A DNA stretch of 8,290 bases from an uncultured Microbacterium sp. Its GTDB lineage: Bacteria; Actinomycetota; Actinomycetes; Actinomycetales; Microbacteriaceae. Below the pieces are notes generated by a model. That model had not been told where the DNA came from and did not search any database. It saw nothing but the letters and a program-made list of their open reading frames with translations. Location of the stretch: assembly GCA_947647645.1 (NCBI GenBank), contig CANSLE010000091.1:1-8290 (forward strand), in the 5' to 3' direction. The translations under genes and the position numbers were made by a program. Each line of letters opens with the position of its first letter. Position 1 is the stretch's first letter. Below, piece by piece: positions 1 through 5,605 of this stretch.

Positions 1-16
1 GATTTCCGCTGTCCAT
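1..16 (-). CDS. amtB: 5' end of probable AmtB-type ammonium transporter (partial)
   Basis: Only the first five codons lie in the window. Read leftward from the ATG at 16-14 they give M-D-S-G-N, and the gene continues past the left edge. A Shine-Dalgarno sequence GAGGA (26-22) sits five bases upstream, so this is a convincing start codon although almost no coding sequence is visible. AmtB/Amt ammonium channels of actinobacteria commonly begin with a short Met-Asp-x-Gly-Asn segment ahead of the first membrane helix (family knowledge from memory). The upstream region contains a GlnR-type nitrogen-control box, which is where amtB of nitrogen-regulated actinobacteria would be expected to carry one. 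If right, the product is an inner-membrane NH4+/NH3 channel. The identification is an inference from five residues plus the operator; another protein starting MDSGN is possible. Confidence 0.55.
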
Positions 17-21
17 GAAGG

Positions 22-26
22 TCCTC
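22..26 (-). promoter_or_regulatory. Ribosome-binding site of the left-edge gene
   Basis: GAGGA on the minus strand lies five bases before the ATG at 16. It is the main evidence that the gene running off the left edge really starts here. Confidence 0.7.
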
Positions 27-84
27 ACTGATGTGTTGTGTAACTCGGACCGGGTCGTCTCGGATTCGGGGTCGGGACGTCCCA

Positions 85-101
85 GCGAGATTCAGTGTCG
101 C
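85..101. promoter_or_regulatory. 17-bp imperfect dyad in the putative amtB promoter
   Basis: The sequence GCGAGATTCAGTGTCGC is an inverted repeat centred on C93: arms GCGA/TCGC pair fully and the inner bases pair partly (A90-T96, T92-A94, one wobble). It lies between the GlnR-like box and the ribosome-binding site of the left-edge gene. Its core GAGATTCAGT (87-96) is identical to the reverse complement of part of the repeat before fadA (4362-4373). It could be an operator, part of the core promoter, or chance. Confidence 0.3.
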
Positions 102-132
102 GGCACGCCGTTTCCGCCGGTACCCGTCTCGT

Positions 133-148
133 GTTTCGCGTCGGTTAC
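133..148 (-). promoter_or_regulatory. GlnR-type nitrogen-control box upstream of probable amtB
   Basis: On the minus strand 148-133 reads GTAAC-CGACGC-GAAAC, an exact fit to the GTnAC-N6-GAAAC box described for the OmpR-type nitrogen regulator GlnR in streptomycetes and mycobacteria. A second, poorer pair lies at 179-164 (GAAAC-N6-TTTAC), and another GAAAC at 114-110. The perfect box is centred about 125 bases before the ATG at 16. A weak -10 candidate (GAATCT, minus strand 93-88) would put the box near -59 of its start site, a position compatible with activation. That the organism has GlnR, and that it binds here, is inference. Confidence 0.5.
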
Positions 149-182
149 GCGAGCATCGCCCCTGTAAACATCACGTTTCGGG

Positions 183-199
183 GCGGCGCTGGTCGCCGC
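183..199 (-). terminator. GC-rich hairpin after zapE, possible terminator
   Basis: Six perfect G-C pairs (183-188 with 194-199) close a five-base loop, starting ten bases beyond the zapE stop codon. No run of U follows on the minus strand, so it is not a classical intrinsic terminator, although U-less hairpins are often proposed for actinobacteria. Its position just ahead of the GlnR-like box would suit separating zapE transcription from the next gene. Confidence 0.35.
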
Positions 200-208
200 A
201 CAATATCG

Positions 209-1237
209 TCAGGAGTGGGTGAGGGCGTTCAGCCGGGAGATCGCGCGGAGGTACTTCTTGCGGTACCCGCCGGCGAGCATGTCGTCGCCGAAGACCCCGT
301 CCAGCGGGGCGCCCGTTGCGCGGACGGGGATCTGCGCGTCGTACGCGCGGTCGACGAACGCGACGAACCTCAGCGCCGCCGACTGGTCCTGCAGCGTCAC
401 GACATCACGCAGACCGATCGTGGAGAGGTCGTCGATGAGCCGCACGTAGCGGGACGGGTGCACGGTGGCGAGGTGGCGGATCAGGTCGACGAACGCGTCG
501 TCCGACACTGTGCCGGATGCCGCGGCCTCGTCGATCGCGGCCCGGTACCCCGCGTCGTCCCACACCTCGGCGTGGCCGTCGATCGCCCGCTGTCTGTAGT
601 CGGTGCCGTCGATGCGGATGGTCTCGAAGCTCGCGGACATGGCATGGATCTCGCGGAGGAAGTCCTGGGCGGCGAAGCGGCCCTCACCCAGTGCGTTCGG
701 CGGCGTGTTCGAGGTCGCGGCCAGCCGTGTGCCGGTCGGCACCAGCTCGCCCAGCAGCCGCGTCATGACCATGGTGTCGCCGGGATCGTCGAGCTCGAAC
801 TCGTCGATGCAGAGGAGGTCCGCTCCGCGGAACAGCTCCACGGTCTTCTGGTAGCCGAGAGCGCCGACGAGCGCCGTGTACTCGATGAACGACCCGAAGT
901 ACTTCCGGCGTGCCGGCATCGCATGGTAGATCGCCGCCAGCAGATGGGTCTTGCCGACGCCGAAGCCGCCGTCCAGGTACACGCCGGGCTTCATCTCCGG
1001 CGTCCTCTTGGCGCGACGGAACAGTCCCCCGCGTTCGTGCGGTCCGCTCCCCCGGCAGAACGTGATCAGACGGTCCTTCGCGTCCTGCTGCGAGGGGTAG
1101 GACGGGTCGGCGCGGTAGGTCTCGAACGTCGCGCCGTCGAACTGCGGCGGCGGCACCAGGGCGGCGACCATCTCCGCGCCCGAGACGGCCGGCTGGCGCT
1201 CGGCGAGGCGGACGATGCCCGCGGTCGTGGACGTCAT
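209..1237 (-). CDS. zapE: Cell division protein ZapE (AFG1-like P-loop ATPase)
   Basis: Predicted 342-residue cytoplasmic ATPase of the AFG1/ZapE family. In E. coli ZapE (about 375 residues) acts at the Z-ring under stress; the role in actinobacteria is less clear. Visible motifs: Walker A GGFGVGKT at residues 90-97 (K96, T97), Walker B LLCIDEF at 141-147 with D145 and E146, a sensor-1-like ATSNTPP at 174-180, and a C-terminal YRKKYLRAISRL (325-336) with the arginines typical of the family's end. The start at 1237 is preferred because it follows a purine-rich GAGGGGGA (1248-1241) and keeps the family's normal length. The frame stays open upstream to 1747 only because the opposing reading of the hydrolase gene is open. 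Its ATG overlaps the hydrolase stop (ATGA at 1237-1234), so the two are probably co-transcribed and translationally coupled. Confidence 0.93.
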   Translation of the reverse strand: MTSTTAGIVRLAERQPAVSGAEMVAALVPPPQFDGATFETYRADPSYPSQQDAKDRLITFCRGSGPHERGGLFRRAKRTPEMKPGVYLDGGFGVGKTHLLAAIYHAMPARRKYFGSFIEYTALVGALGYQKTVELFRGADLLCIDEFELDDPGDTMVMTRLLGELVPTGTRLAATSNTPPNALGEGRFAAQDFLREIHAMSASFETIRIDGTDYRQRAIDGHAEVWDDAGYRAAIDEAAASGTVSDDAFVDLIRHLATVHPSRYVRLIDDLSTIGLRDVVTLQDQSAALRFVAFVDRAYDAQIPVRATGAPLDGVFGDDMLAGGYRKKYLRAISRLNALTHS

Positions 1238-2496
1238 CGTTCCCCCTCGTCGGCGGGCGTCGCGGCGGGCGCCGCGCTGGGCAATGGAACGAGCTCGTGC
1301 GCCCGCAGCCAGTCGCCGATCGTGTCCGTCCAGCGCTGCTGGTCGTAGTTCCACAGTTTCGTATGGCGCGCGGTGCGGAACACCTGGAGCTCGACGAGGT
1401 CCGGGCGCGCCTCCGCCAAGCGGTGGGACGCGCTGGAGGGCACGAAGCCGTCGTCGTCGCTGTGCAGGATGAGAACCGGATGCCGCAGCTCGCCCGCCCG
1501 GGCCACGATGTCGAGACGGTCCAGAGGAATCGCCGCGTCCGCGCCGATCGCCGGAGCCGCCCACGGGGTGCGCAGGGCGCCCATGGCGAGATCGGTGACG
1601 GGGGACGGTACCCGCAGGGCCTTCGCCTGGTACGACAGCACGGTGCGCCAGTCGACCACCGGCGAGTCGAGGACGACGCCGACGACCTGCTCCCGGTGCG
1701 CCGAGGCGAGCGAGGCCTGCAGCGCGATGGCGCCGCCCATCGACCATCCCATGAGGAGGACGCGGCGGGCTCCGTGGCGCAGGGCCCAGCTGATCGCGGC
1801 ATCCACGTCACGCCACTCGGTGGCGCCGAGTGCATACGCGCCGGTGCGACTGCGCGGCGCGTCGCCGTCGTTGCGGTAGGAGACGACGAGCGAGGTGATG
1901 CCGAGCGCGTGGAAGACCGGTACGGCGCGCAGGCACTCGGCGCGCGTCGTCCCCCTGCCGTGGATCTGGATGACCCAGGTGTCCTGGTCGAGGTCGCCGC
2001 CGGGCTCCGCGGGGAACAGCCACGCCGGGCACGGGCCGATCGCCGCGGGCACGTGCTCCGAGGTGAACGGCAGGTGGAGCTCCTCGGGTCGCTGGTAGTA
2101 CCACCCGCTGAATGCGGCCGCGGGCTCCAGCGTCGACTGTCCGCCGACCTGGGTGAGCAGCTTGCGCTTCACCGTGGTCCCGTCGCTGGAGAGCACCGAG
2201 CCGACCTTGAGGTAGTCGGTGGAGCCGGAGGTGAACAGCCCGTAGCGCCCGGGCAGCACCGTGTCGGGCGTGCGCGTGAGGGTGATCGTCTGTGCCGGCA
2301 CGTCGATGTCGACGATACGTGTGTCGGGTATCCGCCGCGACGGCGTGACGACGCGACGCGCCATCCGCAGAGCGACGGCGGAGGCCATCGCCGATACGGC
2401 GAACAGTGCCGCGGCCAGGCCGAGCGACAGCATCCGCAGGGTCGCCGCCGAGCCGATTCGTGAGGCGCCGAAGGCGGCGCGCCTGGGTGCCTTCAT
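1234..2496 (-). CDS. Membrane-anchored alpha/beta hydrolase (serine esterase/lipase-like)
   Basis: Predicted 420-residue protein. A basic N-terminus (residues 2-21) and a hydrophobic segment at about 22-43 suggest a signal anchor with the rest outside the membrane; cleavage cannot be judged. Residues about 55-165 form a region I do not recognise. The hydrolase fold follows: an oxyanion-type HGRG (179-182), the nucleophile elbow GWSMGG with Ser252, an acid in HSDDDGFVP (probably Asp349), and the final histidine in ARHTKLWN (His378). The catalytic triad therefore looks complete. The substrate is unknown; an ester or peptide hydrolase is plausible. The C-terminus (about 403-420) is a Pro/Ala-rich tail. 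ATG 2496 follows AGGATGG, which overlaps a possible -10 element. It is the first gene of a probable two-gene unit with zapE, but no functional link between them is visible. Confidence 0.88.
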   Translation of the reverse strand: MKAPRRAAFGASRIGSAATLRMLSLGLAAALFAVSAMASAVALRMARRVVTPSRRIPDTRIVDIDVPAQTITLTRTPDTVLPGRYGLFTSGSTDYLKVGSVLSSDGTTVKRKLLTQVGGQSTLEPAAAFSGWYYQRPEELHLPFTSEHVPAAIGPCPAWLFPAEPGGDLDQDTWVIQIHGRGTTRAECLRAVPVFHALGITSLVVSYRNDGDAPRSRTGAYALGATEWRDVDAAISWALRHGARRVLLMGWSMGGAIALQASLASAHREQVVGVVLDSPVVDWRTVLSYQAKALRVPSPVTDLAMGALRTPWAAPAIGADAAIPLDRLDIVARAGELRHPVLILHSDDDGFVPSSASHRLAEARPDLVELQVFRTARHTKLWNYDQQRWTDTIGDWLRAHELVPLPSAAPAATPADEGER

Positions 2497-2505
2497 CGTG
2501 GGCCC

Positions 2506-2511
2506 ATCCTA
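2506..2511 (-). promoter_or_regulatory. -10 element candidate for the hydrolase-zapE unit
   Basis: On the minus strand 2511-2506 reads TAGGAT, fitting the actinobacterial TAnnnT -10 pattern and ending nine bases before the ATG at 2496. The transcript would have a leader of only about two or three bases. No good -35 is visible, and the same bases contain the AGGA that could serve as a ribosome-binding site, so the two readings compete. Confidence 0.4.
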
Positions 2512-2515
2512 GTCT
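2510..2515 (+). promoter_or_regulatory. -10 element candidate for DUF3000-rnd, possibly leaderless
   Basis: TAGTCT matches TAnnnT. Six bases follow it and then GTG at 2522, the geometry of a leaderless actinobacterial mRNA that starts at its initiation codon. No Shine-Dalgarno sequence precedes either GTG 2516 or GTG 2522, which agrees with leaderless translation. No -35 consensus is visible. It overlaps the minus-strand -10 candidate by two bases. Confidence 0.45.
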
Positions 2516-3127
2516 GTGAGCGTGGATGACACCCGTCCCGCCGCTGAGACGCCCGCCTTCGCGCGTGCCGCGCACCAGCTGCGCGCCCTCACCTTCAGAT
2601 CCGACTTCTCCGTGCGTGAGATCGCGGCACCGACGAGCCTCGCCCCGGAGGCGATCGCCTTCGCCGGCGACGTGCGACCGGATGCCGAGGGAGGGGACTC
2701 CGAGTACGGCACGGGGCGCTTCGTCCTCATGCACGATGCGTCCGAGCCCGACGCGTGGGGCGGGGCGTGGCGTATCGTGTGTTTTGCGCAAGCTCCGCTC
2801 GAACCCGAAATCGGCATCGATCCGCTGCTCGCGGACGTCGCCTGGTCATGGCTCGTCGACGCGCTCGACACGCGCGGCGCGGCCTTCAGCTCGGCGTCCG
2901 GAACGGCGACCAAGACCCTGTCGAAGGGTTTCGGCTCGCTCGCCGACGAAGGCGACGGGGCGCAGATCGAGTTGCGGTCGTCGTGGACGCCCGCCGGGGA
3001 TCTGGCGGCTCACATCGAGGCGTGGGCGGAGCTCGTGTGCATGCTGGCGGGATTGCCGCCGGGATCGGAAGGCATCGCCGTGTTCGGCTCGCAGCGGGGT
3101 GCATCGGGAAGGGGAACGCGTGGCTGA
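2516..3127 (+). CDS. DUF3000 domain-containing protein
   Basis: Predicted 203-residue soluble protein of the DUF3000 family, an actinobacterial family with no established function. I recognise the whole-length pattern: an N-terminal helix with RAAHQLRALTFR (17-28), a central GTGRFVLMHD segment, then WRIVCFAQAPLEPEIG, WSWLVDAL and a C-terminal helix with HIEAWAELVCMLAGLPPG. No signal peptide or membrane segment is evident. The start is uncertain: GTG 2516 gives MSVDDT, whereas GTG 2522 (two codons later) fits the candidate -10 element better as a leaderless start. The last eight bases overlap the start of the RNase D gene, so the two are probably translated from one mRNA. From memory, DUF3000 lies next to an RNase D/HRDC gene in other actinobacteria too, which hints at a shared function but proves none. 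Confidence 0.85.
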   Translation: MSVDDTRPAAETPAFARAAHQLRALTFRSDFSVREIAAPTSLAPEAIAFAGDVRPDAEGGDSEYGTGRFVLMHDASEPDAWGGAWRIVCFAQAPLEPEIGIDPLLADVAWSWLVDALDTRGAAFSSASGTATKTLSKGFGSLADEGDGAQIELRSSWTPAGDLAAHIEAWAELVCMLAGLPPGSEGIAVFGSQRGASGRGTRG

Positions 3128-4316
3128 GTACGACGTCATCACGGATGCCGCCGGTCTCGCCGCCGCCGTCGACACGCTCGCCGCAGGCACGGGCCCCGTC
3201 GCCGTCGACGTCGAGCGCGCGTCCGGGTTCCGCTACTCGCAGCGCGCCTATCTCATCCAGGTCTTCCGTCGCGGCGCGGGCGTCTTCCTCATCGACCCGC
3301 CCGCGGTCGGCGACCTCTCGCCGCTTCAGGAGAAGATCGGCGATCTGACCTGGATCCTGCACGCCGCCAGTCAGGACCTGCCGTCGCTTCGTGAGGAGCA
3401 CCTGGAGCCCCCGGAGATCTTCGACACCGAGCTTGCCGCACGCCTGCTCGGTCACGACCGGGTCGGTCTGGGCGCCGTCGTGGAGGACACCCTCGGCATC
3501 TCCCTCGCCAAGGCGCACTCCGCGGCGGATTGGTCGACACGTCCGCTCCCGCAGCCCTGGCTCGAGTACGCCGCTCTCGACGTGCTCCATCTCATCGACG
3601 TCTACGAGGCGTTGGCCGCCGAGCTCGAGGAGCAGGGCAAGACCGACATCGCGGCACAGGAGTTCGAGACGGTGCGCACGCGCCCGGTCAAACCCGCTCG
3701 CGAGGAGCCGTGGCGACGCCTCAGCGGGTTGCACACCGTGCGCGGACGCCGATCGCTCGCCGTTGCGCGCGCTCTGTGGATCGCCCGAGAGGATTATGCC
3801 CGGGAGCAGGACACCTCCCCCGGCCGTCTCGTCCCCGACCGGGCTCTCATCGCCGCCGTGATCGCCGACCCGGCGACCAAACAGGACCTGGCCCGCGTTA
3901 AGGACTTCAACGGCCGCGCGAGCCGCAGCCAGCTCGACCGCTGGTGGGCGGCGATCGAGGCCGGCCGCGCCGACCCCGTGCTGCCATCCGAGCGCGGTCC
4001 GGGCGACGGCATGCCGCCCCCGCGCGCATGGGCCGATCGCAACCCTGCGGCGGATCTGCGGCTGAAGGCCGCCCGTCCGCTCGTCGAGGAGATCGCGGGC
4101 GAGCTGCAGATGCCGACGGAGAACCTCCTCACGCCCGACACGCTCCGGCGGATCGCCTGGGCGCCGCCGGCGGAGATCGACGCGGCATCCATCGGCGTGG
4201 CGCTCGCGGAGCACGGTGCGCGCCCGTGGCAGATCGCCCTGACGGCACCTGTCATCGCAGGAGCCTTTGTCGATTCCGTGCAGACGCCCGCCGTCGCCTC
4301 CGACCTGGCATCGTAG
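3120..4316 (+). CDS. rnd: Ribonuclease D-like 3'-5' exonuclease with HRDC domain
   Basis: Predicted 398-residue cytoplasmic DEDDy exonuclease, expected to trim 3' ends of structured RNA such as tRNA precursors (known for RNase D; the substrate here is inferred). The exonuclease domain spans about residues 5-185: motif I VAVDVE (D30, E32), motif II HAASQDLPSL (D86) and motif III YAALD (Y150, D154), so all five catalytic positions are present. An HRDC nucleic-acid-binding domain follows at about 205-285 (from RGRRSLAVARALW to SRSQLDRWW), then a helical C-terminal domain to 398. The GTG at 3120 is chosen because AAGGGGA lies just upstream (3109-3115) and the protein then begins at the domain edge; the frame remains open further upstream without support. 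It overlaps DUF3000 by 8 bases. The nearest alternative is a general DnaQ-fold exonuclease acting on DNA. Confidence 0.92.
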   Translation: MAEYDVITDAAGLAAAVDTLAAGTGPVAVDVERASGFRYSQRAYLIQVFRRGAGVFLIDPPAVGDLSPLQEKIGDLTWILHAASQDLPSLREEHLEPPEIFDTELAARLLGHDRVGLGAVVEDTLGISLAKAHSAADWSTRPLPQPWLEYAALDVLHLIDVYEALAAELEEQGKTDIAAQEFETVRTRPVKPAREEPWRRLSGLHTVRGRRSLAVARALWIAREDYAREQDTSPGRLVPDRALIAAVIADPATKQDLARVKDFNGRASRSQLDRWWAAIEAGRADPVLPSERGPGDGMPPPRAWADRNPAADLRLKAARPLVEEIAGELQMPTENLLTPDTLRRIAWAPPAEIDAASIGVALAEHGARPWQIALTAPVIAGAFVDSVQTPAVASDLAS

Positions 4317-4319
4317 AAT
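4314..4319 (+). promoter_or_regulatory. -10 candidate for fadAB
   Basis: TAGAAT differs from TATAAT at one base and overlaps the stop codon of the RNase D gene. No convincing -35 lies 16-18 bases upstream. If used, transcription would begin near 4326 and the dyad at 4337-4351 would lie just downstream of the start site. A weaker alternative is TACGCT (4355-4360), which would place the dyad between -35 and -10. Confidence 0.3.
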
Positions 4320-4336
4320 CGTCCCAAGCGTTTTCG

Positions 4337-4351
4337 TGAGACTGAGTTTCA
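4337..4351. promoter_or_regulatory. 15-bp dyad operator candidate before fadA
   Basis: TGAGACTGAGTTTCA is an inverted repeat centred on G4344; six of seven pairs match and the seventh is G/T. Odd-length palindromes of this size in promoters typically bind TetR- or GntR-type dimers, families that often repress beta-oxidation genes. The position, 38 bases before the fadA start in a 72-base gap, suits control of fadAB. The regulator is not identifiable from the window. Confidence 0.5.
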
Positions 4352-4361
4352 TCGTACGCTG

Positions 4362-4373
4362 GACTGAATCTCA
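4362..4373. repeat. Second copy of the operator half, 22 bp downstream
   Basis: GACTGAATCTCA matches 4340-4351 (GACTGAGTTTCA) at 10 of 12 positions in the same orientation, offset by exactly 22 bp, about two helical turns. This copy lacks a good left arm, so it would be a weaker or half site. It ends seven bases before the fadA ribosome-binding site (GGAGG, 4380-4384). Confidence 0.45.
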
Positions 4374-4388
4374 ACCCTTGGAGGCAGT

Positions 4389-5591
4389 GTGGCCGAGCTC
4401 TCGGACGTCTACTTCGTCGATGGAATGCGTACCCCCTTCGGACGCGCCGGCGAGAAGGGCATGTACTGGAACACCCGCGCGGACGACCTCGCGGTCAAGG
4501 CGACGATCGGGCTCATGGCGCGGAACACCGCTGTTCCCGCCGACCGCGTCGACGACGTCGCCATCGCCGCGACGAGCCAGACGGGCGAGCAGGGGCTGAC
4601 GCTCGGGCGCTCCGTCGCGATCCTCGCGGGCCTTCCGCAGACCGTGCCCGGCTTCGCGATCGACCGCATGTGCGCCGGTGCGATGACGAGTGTCGCCATG
4701 ATGGGCGCCTCGATCGGCTCCGGCATGTACGACATCGCCCTCGCCGGCGGCGTCGAGCACATGGGCCACTACCCCATCGGCGGCAACGCCGACCCCAACC
4801 CGCGGTTCGTCGTGGAGCGGATGGTCGACCCCGGCGCGCTGAACATGGGCGTCACCGCCGAGCGCATCTTCGACCGCTTCCCGCAGCTGACGAGGGAGCG
4901 TTCCGACCGCTTCGGCATGCGGAGCCAGCAGAAGGCACAGGCGGCCTACGACGCCGGAAAGTACCGGCCTGACCTCGTCCCCGTCGCGATCAAGGATGCC
5001 GAGGGCAGCTGGGGCCTGGCCACCGAAGACGAGGGTCGTCGCCCGCAGACGACGATGGAGGACCTCGCCGGTCTCAAGACGCCGTTCCGCCCGCACGGGC
5101 GTGTGACGGCCGGGACGTCGTCGCCGCTGACCGACGGCGCGACGATGTCGCTGCTCGCCGGCCGCCGGGCGGTCAAAGAGCTCGGCCTCACCCCGAAGAT
5201 GCGCATGGTCTCCTTCGCGTTCGCCGGCGTCCAGCCGGAGATCATGGGCATCGGACCGATCCCGTCGACGGAGAAGGCCCTCGCGAAGGCGGGCCTCACG
5301 ATCGACGACATCGGGCTGTTCGAGCTCAACGAGGCGTTCGCCGTGCAGGTGCTCTCACTGCTCGACCACTTCGGCATCGACGACGACGACCCCCGGGTCA
5401 ACCAGTGGGGCGGCGCGATCGCGCTCGGTCATCCCCTCGCCGCCTCGGGCGTGCGCCTGATGATCCAGCTCGCGGCCCAGTTCGCCGAGCGTCCGGACGT
5501 CCGCTACGGCCTCACGGCGATGTGCGTCGGCCTCGGTCAGGGCGGATCCGTCATCTGGGAGAACCCGCACTACAACGGACGCAAGCGCTGA
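4389..5591 (+). CDS. fadA: Acetyl-CoA C-acyltransferase (3-ketoacyl-CoA thiolase, FadA-type)
   Basis: Predicted 400-residue thiolase catalysing CoA-dependent cleavage of 3-ketoacyl-CoA to acetyl-CoA and a shortened acyl-CoA, the last step of beta-oxidation; probably a complex with FadB. The length is normal for the family. Catalytic features: acylated Cys95 in DRMCAGAM, NEAFA (314-318), GGAIALGHPL with His348, and Cys379 in MCVGLGQGGS. The sequence before GG is NQW rather than the commoner NxN, and GHPLAASG replaces GHPLGASG. Such changes seem tolerated in actinobacterial degradative thiolases (from memory). GTG 4389 is chosen since GGAGG (4380-4384) precedes it by four bases and the protein begins close to the conserved VDGMRTPFG. 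It is the first gene of a fadA-fadB pair, the reverse of the E. coli fadBA order. A biosynthetic acetoacetyl-CoA thiolase is less likely given fadB next door. Confidence 0.94.
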   Translation: MAELSDVYFVDGMRTPFGRAGEKGMYWNTRADDLAVKATIGLMARNTAVPADRVDDVAIAATSQTGEQGLTLGRSVAILAGLPQTVPGFAIDRMCAGAMTSVAMMGASIGSGMYDIALAGGVEHMGHYPIGGNADPNPRFVVERMVDPGALNMGVTAERIFDRFPQLTRERSDRFGMRSQQKAQAAYDAGKYRPDLVPVAIKDAEGSWGLATEDEGRRPQTTMEDLAGLKTPFRPHGRVTAGTSSPLTDGATMSLLAGRRAVKELGLTPKMRMVSFAFAGVQPEIMGIGPIPSTEKALAKAGLTIDDIGLFELNEAFAVQVLSLLDHFGIDDDDPRVNQWGGAIALGHPLAASGVRLMIQLAAQFAERPDVRYGLTAMCVGLGQGGSVIWENPHYNGRKR

Positions 5592-5605
5592 GAGGGATGA
5601 CGGAC

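Noticed and set aside
95..1348. Plus-strand open frame opposite zapE
   Set aside because: It overlaps the clear AFG1/ZapE ATPase on the other strand, and its translation has no family resemblance.
1238..1747. N-terminal extension of zapE to 1747 (512-residue form)
   Set aside because: The extension lies wholly within the hydrolase gene in another frame and reads as low-complexity sequence. ATG 1237 has a good ribosome-binding site and gives the normal family length.
2886..4352. Long open frame antisense to DUF3000 and rnd
   Set aside because: Shadow of the two real genes: low-complexity Arg/Gly/Asp-rich translation, no domain, no ribosome-binding site.
5597..5605. ATG 5597 as the fadB start
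   Set aside because: The purine-rich AGAGGG ends immediately before it, leaving no spacing. The same sequence is nine bases from ATG 5606, the better start.
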